Shown here: in pieces, positions 7,896 to 15,357 of the stretch | Layout: each line of letters opens with the position of its first letter | Position numbering within the stretch: position 1 is the stretch's first letter | NCBI GenBank assembly: GCA_937920555.1 | Contig: CAKZTM010000041.1 | Span: 1 to 64,000 of the forward strand | Direction of reading: 5' to 3' | Origin: an uncultured Paracoccaceae bacterium | Lineage (GTDB): Bacteria; Pseudomonadota; Alphaproteobacteria; Rhodobacterales; Rhodobacteraceae | DNA length: 64,000 bases | The notes under the pieces: generated by a model | What the model was told of the DNA's origin: nothing | What the model saw: only the letters and a program-made list of their open reading frames with translations | The model's database searches: none | Position numbers and translations under genes: made by a program

Positions 7896-9227
7896 TCACC
7901 CACCGTACCAAAGATTTGGCAACCAAGTGGCGATGCCCGGCACAAAGAAGACCACGAGCAGGCCGATAATCTGGATGACCATGAATTGCATCATACCGAA
8001 ATAGATGTCCTTCAGATCCCATTCCGGCACCACCCCTTTCAAGAAATAGGCTGATAACGCAACCGGTGGACTGAGCCACGCCGTTTGCAGGCAGACGGCC
8101 ACCAGAATAGCGAACCAGAGCATGTCCACCTCCAGTTTGATCAGCACAGGGGCCAAGATCGGCAGGATGATCAGCACAATCGGCACCCACTCAAGCGGCC
8201 AGCCCAAGATGAACACAAGCGCAAGGATCAACAATACTACCACCCCGGCGGAAGCATCCAACCCAAGCAGCAACTCGGTGATCATCGTCGGTGTGCCCAG
8301 ACGCGAGAACACGGCACCAAAGAAGTTGGAGGCCGCTACCAAGAACAAGATCAGCACTGAAATCTGAAGTGTTTTCAGCAAAGCCTCATATGTCTTGGCA
8401 ATGGTGAACTTGCGGTAGCCGATCGTCAGGATGATTGAGCCGAATGCGCCCATACCAGCGCCTTCCGTAGGCGTTGCCCAGCCCGACAAGATAGAGCCAA
8501 GTGCAAATGCGATCAGGATCGTGGGCGGAACAAGGCCTGCCGCCAGCTCCTTCCAGATGATCGATCTGTCTTCCGGGATCATATCCTCAGGAAGCGGCGG
8601 GCCCAAGTTAGGGTTAATCCAACAGCGCCCGACCGAATAAACCAGATAGAGAAATGCCATCATTATGCCGGGCAAGATCGCAGCGGCAAACAGGTCCGTC
8701 ACAGGAATTTCCAGAACTGGCCCCATCACAACCAACATGATCGACGGCGGAATAAGGATACCCAACGTGCCACCAGCGGTGATCGTACCTGCGGCAAGCC
8801 GCACGTCATAGCCCGACCGGTTCATGGTTTTGGCGGCCATGATGCCAAGAATTGTGACAGAAGCGCCAACGATACCGGTGGCAGCGCCAAAGATGACCGA
8901 GACGAACAGAACCGCGACAAAGAGCGAGCCTTTCATCCTTGCCAGCATCATCTGGATCGACGCAAATAATCGTTCCATTAGGCCCGCTTGTTCCATCATG
9001 AAGCCCATAAAGACGAATAACGGGACAGCGGCGAGCGTCTGTTCCATCTGCGATCCATAGGACTGCAACGTCATCAGGAAAATCGTGAGTTTAATGCCAA
9101 AGCCCCATGTCCCGAAGACAACGCCCAGAAAAATCAGCGTGAACGAGATCGGGAAACCGACAAAGATTGCGAACAGCATCGCGCCGATCATCAGCAATCC
9201 GATAATTTCATTGGTAATTTCAAACAT
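7896..9227 (-). CDS. dctM: TRAP transporter large permease subunit (DctM type)
   Basis: 443 residues, very hydrophobic, with about 12-13 membrane segments, matching the DctM/TRAP large permease. Typical features are MGFMMEQAGLMERLF, the GATGIVGASVTILG stretch and IPPSIMLVVMGPV. It couples sodium-driven uptake to the periplasmic binding protein. It lies nine bases after the small permease gene and belongs to the same operon. Confidence 0.93.
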   Translation of the reverse strand: MFEITNEIIGLLMIGAMLFAIFVGFPISFTLIFLGVVFGTWGFGIKLTIFLMTLQSYGSQMEQTLAAVPLFVFMGFMMEQAGLMERLFASIQMMLARMKGSLFVAVLFVSVIFGAATGIVGASVTILGIMAAKTMNRSGYDVRLAAGTITAGGTLGILIPPSIMLVVMGPVLEIPVTDLFAAAILPGIMMAFLYLVYSVGRCWINPNLGPPLPEDMIPEDRSIIWKELAAGLVPPTILIAFALGSILSGWATPTEGAGMGAFGSIILTIGYRKFTIAKTYEALLKTLQISVLILFLVAASNFFGAVFSRLGTPTMITELLLGLDASAGVVVLLILALVFILGWPLEWVPIVLIILPILAPVLIKLEVDMLWFAILVAVCLQTAWLSPPVALSAYFLKGVVPEWDLKDIYFGMMQFMVIQIIGLLVVFFVPGIATWLPNLWYGG

Positions 9228-9236
9228 CGAAGCGTC

Positions 9237-9863
9237 CTATACTGGCCACTTGCCACGCGTCGCCGCGTACCATGATTTAAGAATTTCGGAGACGCCTTGG
9301 ATGACAAGGAAAAGCACACCAAACATCAGTGACATTTTCACCGGCCACACGATTGGTGCCCATGTGCTGTCTCCTGCGCGCTCCCATTGGGAGAAGGATT
9401 TTATGGAAAATTCGTAGGCCGCCCACAAAAAGAACAGCATCGAGGGCATGAAGAGAACCACATACAAGACCAGATCAATCCGACCTTGGTTGCGTTCACT
9501 AAATCCGCGGTACAAAAAATCTGCACGAATGTGCAAGCCACGCATCAAAGCATAAGCAGCACCAAGCATAAAAGACATGCCGTATAGCATCCGGGAGACA
9601 TCAAAAGCCCAGAGAGTGGGGGCGATAAAGAACTTTCGCATGATAACTTCATACACCATGGCCCCAATGATCGGCACGATCATCAAACAGGCAATTCTGC
9701 CCTGCCACTCAGAAAAGTTGTCGATAAAATATACGGTTTTTCGCGCCAGCGGGTGCATGTCATCGGGCAAAACCGCGCCAGCAGCGCCCTTTGCTTCCGC
9801 AAGCAATTCGTCTCCGACGTCCTGATATTCAGTGAAATCAATGTCGTTTTCATTTTCCGCCAC
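9237..9863 (-). CDS. dctQ: TRAP transporter small permease subunit (DctQ type)
   Basis: 208 residues with a hydrophilic N-terminus of about 50 residues, then four hydrophobic segments, as in DctQ proteins. The N-terminal extension (ENENDIDFTEYQDVGDELLAEAKG...) is longer than in minimal DctQ members. Encoded between the binding protein and the large permease. Confidence 0.88.
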   Translation of the reverse strand: MAENENDIDFTEYQDVGDELLAEAKGAAGAVLPDDMHPLARKTVYFIDNFSEWQGRIACLMIVPIIGAMVYEVIMRKFFIAPTLWAFDVSRMLYGMSFMLGAAYALMRGLHIRADFLYRGFSERNQGRIDLVLYVVLFMPSMLFFLWAAYEFSIKSFSQWERAGDSTWAPIVWPVKMSLMFGVLFLVIQGVSEILKSWYAATRGKWPV

Positions 9864-9903
9864 GGCGTCCCCCCCTTGAATATAGGCTGCTTTGTGCAGC
9901 TCT

Positions 9904-9933
9904 CCGCCCGCAACCCATCAGAGCTGCGGGCGG
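9904..9933 (-). terminator. Attenuator-like hairpin between binding protein and permease genes
   Basis: A perfect 9-bp stem CCGCCCGCA / TGCGGGCGG with a 12-nt loop lies in the 92-bp gap between the binding protein stop and the small permease start. There is no strong T-run. In transport operons such hairpins often leave the binding protein transcript more abundant than the permease message; that role is inferred here. Confidence 0.55.
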
Positions 9934-9955
9934 GATATTTGATCAGACTTGCGTC

Positions 9956-11068
9956 TTACTCAGCTGCAAGCTCGGCTGCATAGGCGCGGCCAAGGTTTGC
10001 GTTGGATGTTTGAGCACCGGCCCAGAATGGAACCGCTGTACGTGCAAAATCCTTCTGAGAATTCCAAACTTCCGCGAAGAACTCGTTCTCTGCGGCGTTT
10101 GTCTCAAGCGCCTTCTTGGCTGCTGCCATATACTCTGTGAAGTAATCAGCAGGTGTGTCGTGAAGGATCACACCGTCTTCGTTGATCAGCTTATCAAGTG
10201 CCAGACCATTTTCACGGATCCGGTAAGCCATGGACTTCATCAAAGATGCTTCAGACGCGACCTGAATGGCCTTCTGCTGCATTGGTGTCAGAGCGTTATA
10301 AACGTCGCCATTGATGTAAAGATCGGCGTTCACAACAACCTGGTGTAGACCCTGAAGGTAGTAATGCTTGAGCACCTTCTGGAAACCAAACACGCTGTCA
10401 GGCTTCGGGCAGCACCACTCAGCCGCATCAATTGTGCCTTTTTCAAGCGCAGGAAGGATGTCTCCGCCGCCCATGGCAACCGATGCCACACCAATGTCTT
10501 TGTAGGTCTGACCTGGAATACCCGGAGGTGTCCGGAAACGGTACTTGCGGAAATCGGCCATAGTCTCGATTGGCTCTTTGAACCAACCCAAAGCCTCTGG
10601 ACCAACGGGCTGAAGCATGAAGCCTTTGACGTTCACGCCCATCTCGTCCCAAAGCTGGTCGTAAAGCTCTTTGCCGCCCGCGTTCAAGAACCAAGACATG
10701 AATGCGATGTTGTCGATGCCAACGCCGGCACCCGCAACAGGTGAGCCAAACAGCATAGCTGCAGGGTGCTTACCGGACCAGTAGTGTGTCCAAGCAAAAC
10801 CGCCCTCGATCAGGCCCGCGTCAACCGCATCAAGTGTCTCCTGAACACCGACAACCGCACCAGCAGGCAGGATTTCGATGATCACTTCATTGTCTGTAAG
10901 TGCTGCCACGTCATCCGCAAAGACCTGCAACATTACAATCTCGTCAGCGCTCGACGGAATAACCGACTGAACACGGATCGTTGTTTGTGCAAGGGCAGCC
11001 GATGCCACCATGCACAGGCCAACAGCTGTCGCTGCAATGCCCGAAGTTAGAGTTTTAAAGTTAACCAT
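9956..11068 (-). CDS. TRAP transporter periplasmic substrate-binding protein (DctP/TakP-like)
   Basis: 370 residues with a signal peptide (cleavage after AALA, mature start QTTIRVQS). Family features include the RVQSVIPSSADE start, FRTPPGIPGQTYKDIG with the conserved arginine that usually binds a carboxylate, and DAAEWCCPKPD in place of the EWVGP-type segment of TakP. It is closer to the TakP/keto-acid group than to C4-dicarboxylate DctP in my reading, but the substrate is not determined. First gene of a binding protein-dctQ-dctM-dehydrogenase operon. Confidence 0.88.
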   Translation of the reverse strand: MVNFKTLTSGIAATAVGLCMVASAALAQTTIRVQSVIPSSADEIVMLQVFADDVAALTDNEVIIEILPAGAVVGVQETLDAVDAGLIEGGFAWTHYWSGKHPAAMLFGSPVAGAGVGIDNIAFMSWFLNAGGKELYDQLWDEMGVNVKGFMLQPVGPEALGWFKEPIETMADFRKYRFRTPPGIPGQTYKDIGVASVAMGGGDILPALEKGTIDAAEWCCPKPDSVFGFQKVLKHYYLQGLHQVVVNADLYINGDVYNALTPMQQKAIQVASEASLMKSMAYRIRENGLALDKLINEDGVILHDTPADYFTEYMAAAKKALETNAAENEFFAEVWNSQKDFARTAVPFWAGAQTSNANLGRAYAAELAAE

Positions 11069-11196
11069 TAGGTCCTCCCTTAAGGTCCAAGCCTTCTCGC
11101 ATCGTATTGTGTGCCGGGCAAAGAAGGCATGTTGCCCAACACTTCCAACAGGTCGACCCGCATGATTGCCGGTCGGCTGAATTCACTTACAGGTTC

Positions 11197-11865
11197 TTAA
11201 TGACCTTTACTCAAATCATATCCCTCAAACCAGCCCATCATGGGCCCGATGCCCGTCGAGGCATCAAAAACGCCGCGATAGAACATCTCTGCAGCTACAT
11301 AAACCAGAACAATCAGCCCTAACCAAGAGATCCATGGGTAATTGGTCAATAATTTCATAATCAAAGTTGCGGCAAATGCCATCAACAAAATCGCGAGGGC
11401 AAGACCAAAGATTAGCATATTGGTGTTGCCATCAGCAATTGCGGCCACTGCCAATACGTTGTCCAGGGACATCGAGACATCGGCAATTGTGATCGAGATC
11501 AGCGCCGACGCAAGCGTGCGTCGGGGGGGGCCTGTATAGCCTGCCTCCGGGTTTTCGGCGTCTTCCATGGCGTGTTCGGCCTGTTCATCCACGCCCGAGC
11601 GTATCTCGACAAACAGGCGCCAACAGACCCAGAACAACAGCAGCGATCCGACGAAGAGAATACCCGGAATGCCCAAAAGCGTGGTTGCGATCACCGCAAA
11701 AACGATCCGCAACAAAGCCGCGATGACCATGCCGTATAAAATCGCCTTTTTGCGCAACTCAGGCGCCAAACCTGCTGCGGCCATGCCAATAATCAGAGCA
11801 TTGTCGCCGGACAAAATGAGATCGGCGATTATGATTTTTCCTGCATCTAGCATCAGATCCATCAT
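11197..11865 (-). CDS. TerC family membrane protein (YjbE type)
   Basis: 222 residues, about seven membrane segments, with paired acidic family motifs (IIADLILSGDNALIIG near 12-27 and SITIADVSMSLDNVLAVAA near 128-146) characteristic of TerC-like integral membrane proteins, several of which export metal ions such as manganese. A charged loop with a REP-like acidic stretch lies near 85-115. Its start overlaps the stop of the GMC oxidoreductase by four bases (ATGA), so the two are translationally coupled. Confidence 0.88.
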   Translation of the reverse strand: MMDLMLDAGKIIIADLILSGDNALIIGMAAAGLAPELRKKAILYGMVIAALLRIVFAVIATTLLGIPGILFVGSLLLFWVCWRLFVEIRSGVDEQAEHAMEDAENPEAGYTGPPRRTLASALISITIADVSMSLDNVLAVAAIADGNTNMLIFGLALAILLMAFAATLIMKLLTNYPWISWLGLIVLVYVAAEMFYRGVFDASTGIGPMMGWFEGYDLSKGH

Positions 11866-13460
11866 GTTCGCGCGTCTTCCAAAATCATATCTGATGCTTT
11901 CTCGCCAATCACCATCGCCGGCGCGTTTGTGTTTCCCGATACGATAATCGGCATGATGGAGGCATCAGCAACCCTGAGCCCCCCGATCCCGTGCACCCGC
12001 AACCGCGCATCAACAACAGCCATGGGATCGCTTCCCATCTTGCAGGTTCCCGTCGGGTGGTAAATTGTCGTGGCCGTATCGCGCGCCCAATTGAGGATGG
12101 CATCATCATCATCCGCGGCAACCTCGCTTCCGGGTGCGTGCTCTTGGGTCACGATCTCTTTCAAAGGTGCGGTATCAGCGATGCGGCGGGCAATCTTGAT
12201 CCCCTCCACAATCGTGTCGCAGTCCGTTTTTGTGGCAAGATAATTGGGATGGATAACCGGATAATCGTTCATCGATGCCGATTTTAACTCAAGATGCCCC
12301 GCACTTTCCGGGCGCAATTGCAAAACTGAGGCGGTGAAAGCCGAAAACTTATGCGGCCCCTCAGACGGATTATCTGCGCTCCAAGGCTGGACATGAAACT
12401 GAATGTCTGGCGTTGCAAGATCGGGTCTGGTCTTCAAAAAGCCCTGCCCCAAACTGGCCGCCATGGTCATGGGGCCGGTTTTCTTGACCAGATACTCAAC
12501 CCCCATAAGCGCTTGTTTGAATATATTTCCAACCTCGGTATTGACCGTTGGCAGATTGACTTTGAAAACCGGACGGGCCTGCAGATGATCCTGAAGGTTT
12601 TTACCAACACCTTTGAGGTCTTGAACCACCTCTATGCCATGAGGCTTCAGATCGTCAGCTCCGCCCAAGCCCGAAACCATCAATATCTGCGGGGAGCCGA
12701 TAGCGCCGGCCGACAAAATCACCTCTTTATGGGCCCGTACAGTCTCCTGACCGGTGGGCCCTGAGACCTCCAACCCGACCACCCGTCGGCCTTCAAAAAC
12801 CAACTTTTGGGCGGCGGTTTGGGTCAAGACAGTCAAGTTCGCTCGCGATAGAGCGGGCCTGAGATACGCCACCGCCGAAGAGCATCTCTGTCCATTCTTT
12901 GCGGTCAACTGAAAATAGCCAACCCCCTCTTGATCCCCGCTGTTGTAATCAGCGTTTTCAGGGTAACCAGCCGCAACAGCCGCCTCCACCCAAGCATCCA
13001 CAACCCGCCGCTTCAGGCGCGAATTGGAAACGTGAAGCGGCCCAGAGCCCCCGCGCACGTCATCTTCGCCGTCTTCCCAGCTTTCAGACCTTTTAAACAA
13101 CGGGGCAATATCGCTCCAGCCCCAGCCATCATTTCCAAGCTGGCGCCACCCGTCATAATCCTCGGGCTGCCCTCTGACATACAGCAAACCGTTGATCGAA
13201 GAGGAACCGCCCAAGACCTTACCGCGCGGCCAATTGATCGAGCGACCGTTAAGGCCCGGATCCGGCTCGGTTTTGTACATCCAGTCAGTTTTGGGATTGC
13301 CCATGGTTTTGAAGTAACCAACGGGGATATGTATCCAAGGAGAGCTGTCTTTCCCACCCGCTTCGATGAGTGCTACGGAATAACGACCATCGGCTGAGAG
13401 CCGGTTCGCCAGCACACAACCGGCTGACCCCGCACCTACAACGATGAAGTCGAATTCCAA
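11862..13460 (-). CDS. GMC-family FAD-dependent oxidoreductase (choline dehydrogenase-like)
   Basis: 532 residues. N-terminal FAD-binding motif VVGAGSAGCVLANRLS, GMC signature GKVLGGSSSINGLLYVRG near 85, and the C-terminal block TIYHPTGTCKMG ... ADASIMPIIVSGNTNAPAMVIGEKASD containing the active-site His and the NTNA pair. The family oxidises alcohols such as choline, polyethylene glycol or other small alcohols; the substrate is unknown. I place the start at a TTG five codons inside the ORF-track TTG because GGGAG lies eight bases before it. Divergent from the IclR gene, which is the likely regulator. Confidence 0.85.
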   Translation of the reverse strand: MEFDFIVVGAGSAGCVLANRLSADGRYSVALIEAGGKDSSPWIHIPVGYFKTMGNPKTDWMYKTEPDPGLNGRSINWPRGKVLGGSSSINGLLYVRGQPEDYDGWRQLGNDGWGWSDIAPLFKRSESWEDGEDDVRGGSGPLHVSNSRLKRRVVDAWVEAAVAAGYPENADYNSGDQEGVGYFQLTAKNGQRCSSAVAYLRPALSRANLTVLTQTAAQKLVFEGRRVVGLEVSGPTGQETVRAHKEVILSAGAIGSPQILMVSGLGGADDLKPHGIEVVQDLKGVGKNLQDHLQARPVFKVNLPTVNTEVGNIFKQALMGVEYLVKKTGPMTMAASLGQGFLKTRPDLATPDIQFHVQPWSADNPSEGPHKFSAFTASVLQLRPESAGHLELKSASMNDYPVIHPNYLATKTDCDTIVEGIKIARRIADTAPLKEIVTQEHAPGSEVAADDDDAILNWARDTATTIYHPTGTCKMGSDPMAVVDARLRVHGIGGLRVADASIMPIIVSGNTNAPAMVIGEKASDMILEDART

Positions 13461-13491
13461 GAAAACATCTCCCAATGACTATTTTATTTGA

Positions 13492-13522
13492 TTAATGAGA
13501 CTTTTTGTCCCTTAATAAGACT
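13492..13522. promoter_or_regulatory. Candidate IclR operator: direct repeat with 20-bp spacing
   Basis: TTAATGAGACT and TTAATAAGACT, ten of eleven bases identical, start exactly 20 bp apart, about two helical turns. They lie in the 106-bp divergent region between the GMC oxidoreductase and IclR genes. Position and spacing suit a regulator that controls both promoters. Confidence 0.45.
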
Positions 13523-13566
13523 AAATCAGCGATATTGAGTCGAAACAAGTCAAAAATGGATTTTAA

Positions 13567-14328
13567 ATGGCTGAACCTCAGCGAATAGCGACCAATCTAC
13601 GAACCTTGCGCATCCTGGAAATCCTGGGAAACGCAGACCACCCAATGACACCAACGCAAATCAACCAGGAGCTTGGATTACCCAAGCAAACAATCCACCG
13701 ACTGTGCAAGACCCTTTTGGAAGAAGGGTATTTGACCACCGAGGGACGCTCCAAAGGCCTTCGACCGTCACGACGTTTGCGTGCCTTGGCCTCCGGTGTT
13801 TTGTTTACATCTCAGTTTCATGTTGCCCGCCACCAAATTCTTGAGGATGTCGCCGCGAAAGTGGCCGAGACCGTCAATTTTGTTGTTCCGCAAGCCCAAG
13901 GCATGATTTATTTGGACCGGGTCGAGACAGATTGGCCGTTTCGCATCCAGCTGCCAATCGGCACCCATGTCCCATTCCATTGCACGGCGAGCGGCAAGAC
14001 ATACTTGGCCAGTCTACCGCCCAAGGCCCGTGGGATCATGGTGGATAGCTTGCATCTCAAATCCCTGACCGAAAACACCTTGGTGGATCGCACTACGTTG
14101 TTGGAGGAGTTGGCGGTGATCCGAAAACGCGGATATGCGCTTGATAGTGAAGAATTCGTCGACGGCATGGTCGCCATCGCCGTGCCGGTTAAAGACAGCG
14201 AAAGACGATATGTCGGCGCGCTTGCCTTTCATGGCCCTGTCCAGCGGATAAGTTTGGAAGATGCGGTTGCGAAGCGGGATATTTTAATTGAGGGCGCGCA
14301 GCGCCTCAGCGATTCAATGCTGCTGTAA
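13567..14328 (+). CDS. IclR family transcriptional regulator
   Basis: 253 residues. N-terminal winged helix-turn-helix (residues 8-70: LRTLRILEILGN...MTPTQINQELGLPKQTIHRLCKTLLEEGYL) and a C-terminal effector-binding domain with the family pattern IQLPIGTHVPFHCTASGKTYLASL. IclR proteins bind small organic effectors and control adjacent catabolic genes; here the divergent GMC-TerC pair and perhaps the TRAP operon are the natural targets. Confidence 0.9.
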   Translation: MAEPQRIATNLRTLRILEILGNADHPMTPTQINQELGLPKQTIHRLCKTLLEEGYLTTEGRSKGLRPSRRLRALASGVLFTSQFHVARHQILEDVAAKVAETVNFVVPQAQGMIYLDRVETDWPFRIQLPIGTHVPFHCTASGKTYLASLPPKARGIMVDSLHLKSLTENTLVDRTTLLEELAVIRKRGYALDSEEFVDGMVAIAVPVKDSERRYVGALAFHGPVQRISLEDAVAKRDILIEGAQRLSDSMLL

Positions 14329-14344
14329 TGGTCACTTTGGAAAT

Positions 14345-14421
14345 TGGTACCAGCGCCCCGGTTCGAACGGGGGACCTCTTGATCCACAATCAAGCGCTCT
14401 AACCAGCTGAGCTACGCCGGC
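14345..14421 (-). tRNA. tRNA-His (anticodon GTG)
   Basis: On the minus strand the gene reads GCCGGCG acceptor, D arm TAGCTCAGCTGG, anticodon loop TTGTGGA within the stem CTTGAT / ATCAAG, T arm with GTTCGAA, 3' acceptor CGCTGGT, discriminator A73 and an encoded CCA. The base at -1 is T, not G, and position 73 is A, not C: the form known in a clade of alphaproteobacteria that lost the otherwise universal G-1. The acceptor contains two G-T pairs. Confidence 0.95.
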
Positions 14422-14538
14422 ACCTTTGCGCATCCGATACAGCCGACATTGCAGGATTGCAAGAGCCAGAGGTGCGGCTTATACGCGTTTTTTCGAGGCC
14501 GCTATCGGCCAACGGGACAGAAATCTTGGAGGTGCGGA

Positions 14539-14757
14539 ATGGGAATAAATACACAAAGCGATATAACTGCGACGCTTCAAATCGGCCCAACCTCCGAGGG
14601 CATGGTGCGCCTGTTTGTGCAAACGGACACAACCGAAATCCCGTTTGATTTCGATCCTGATGAAGCAGAGGACATCGCGGCCGAAATATCTGCCGCCGCC
14701 CGAGCCGCGCGGGCAACCGAAAAACCAAGTCCAAAAGGCAAGAAAAAGAAACGTTAG
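14539..14757 (+). CDS. Small acidic protein with lysine-rich tail, DUF6324-like
   Basis: 72 residues, MGINTQSDITATLQIGPTSEGM..., ending PSPKGKKKKR. The start is chosen at the ATG preceded by TTGGAGG, not the upstream codon of the ORF track. The middle (VDLP-like IPFDFDPDEAEDIAAEISAAARAA) is acidic and helical. It resembles a small roseobacter family that I recall as DUF6324; function unknown. Its stop codon TAG is the first three bases of the palindromic element that follows. Confidence 0.65.
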   Translation: MGINTQSDITATLQIGPTSEGMVRLFVQTDTTEIPFDFDPDEAEDIAAEISAAARAARATEKPSPKGKKKKR

Positions 14758-14790
14758 AGCGCAATCCCAAAAGTGGGGGCCAAATTGCGC
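14755..14790. repeat. TAGAGCGC palindromic intergenic element
   Basis: TAGAGCGCAAT ... ATTGCGC: a 7-bp stem GCGCAAT / ATTGCGC enclosing a smaller CCCA / TGGG stem. The pattern (GAGCGC.ATCCC.AAAAGTGG) resembles short palindromic repeats common between genes in Rhizobiales and Rhodobacterales. It overlaps the stop codon of the upstream gene and lies in a convergent gap, so it may also act as a bidirectional terminator. Confidence 0.5.
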
Positions 14791-14851
14791 GTAAAATCAA
14801 AAGATGAGAGCGGGTCGATTGTCTCAGATTGGATGGACGCCGCCTAGACCT

Positions 14852-15304
14852 CTATACCACGCCGTATACGCGCGTTGGTGTTGGATCATTGAGGGCCTGA
14901 AGTCGCTGCATTGACACACGGGCGGCTTGGCGGGTCACAGCCTTTCGTCTTGGTGCGGACAAGCTGCGCTCAGCACCATATTGCAGGATTTGAGCGTCGA
15001 ACCCATCTGCAATAATCAAGCCGTTGCCCTTGGGAAGAATATCCAAGGGGAACTGGTCGTCGACACACCAGAAAAACCGGTCGCACCACTCCAGATACCC
15101 TTGCCATTTTTTGTCTGACAGAAAATCGCTGCGGCAGGATTTACACTCTACGATCCAAATCTCGCCCTTCGGACCAATTGCCAAAACATCGACACGTAAC
15201 CCGCGCGCGGGCACAAATTCCGTCATGGTGGTAAAGTTATGCTGGAGCAAATGACGGCAAATACCGCGTGCTAAAACTTGACCGGGTTGGAGGTTTTCAG
15301 ACAT
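14852..15304 (-). CDS. mmcB: MmcB family DNA-repair protein
   Basis: 150 residues matching the MmcB (formerly DUF1052) family: compact nuclease-like core with RVDVLAIGPKGEIWIVECKSCRSDFLSDKKWQGYLEWCDRFFW, a D...E.K arrangement typical of PD-(D/E)XK enzymes (D39 region, E53, K55 approximately). The family is linked to mitomycin C resistance in Caulobacter, in a LexA-regulated damage response. No obvious SOS box was identified by eye upstream. Cytosolic, single gene. Confidence 0.85.
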   Translation of the reverse strand: MSENLQPGQVLARGICRHLLQHNFTTMTEFVPARGLRVDVLAIGPKGEIWIVECKSCRSDFLSDKKWQGYLEWCDRFFWCVDDQFPLDILPKGNGLIIADGFDAQILQYGAERSLSAPRRKAVTRQAARVSMQRLQALNDPTPTRVYGVV

Positions 15305-15357
15305 AGCCGATAATGAACATTACATGAACATTTCGTCAAGTCGAACAGACACACCCT

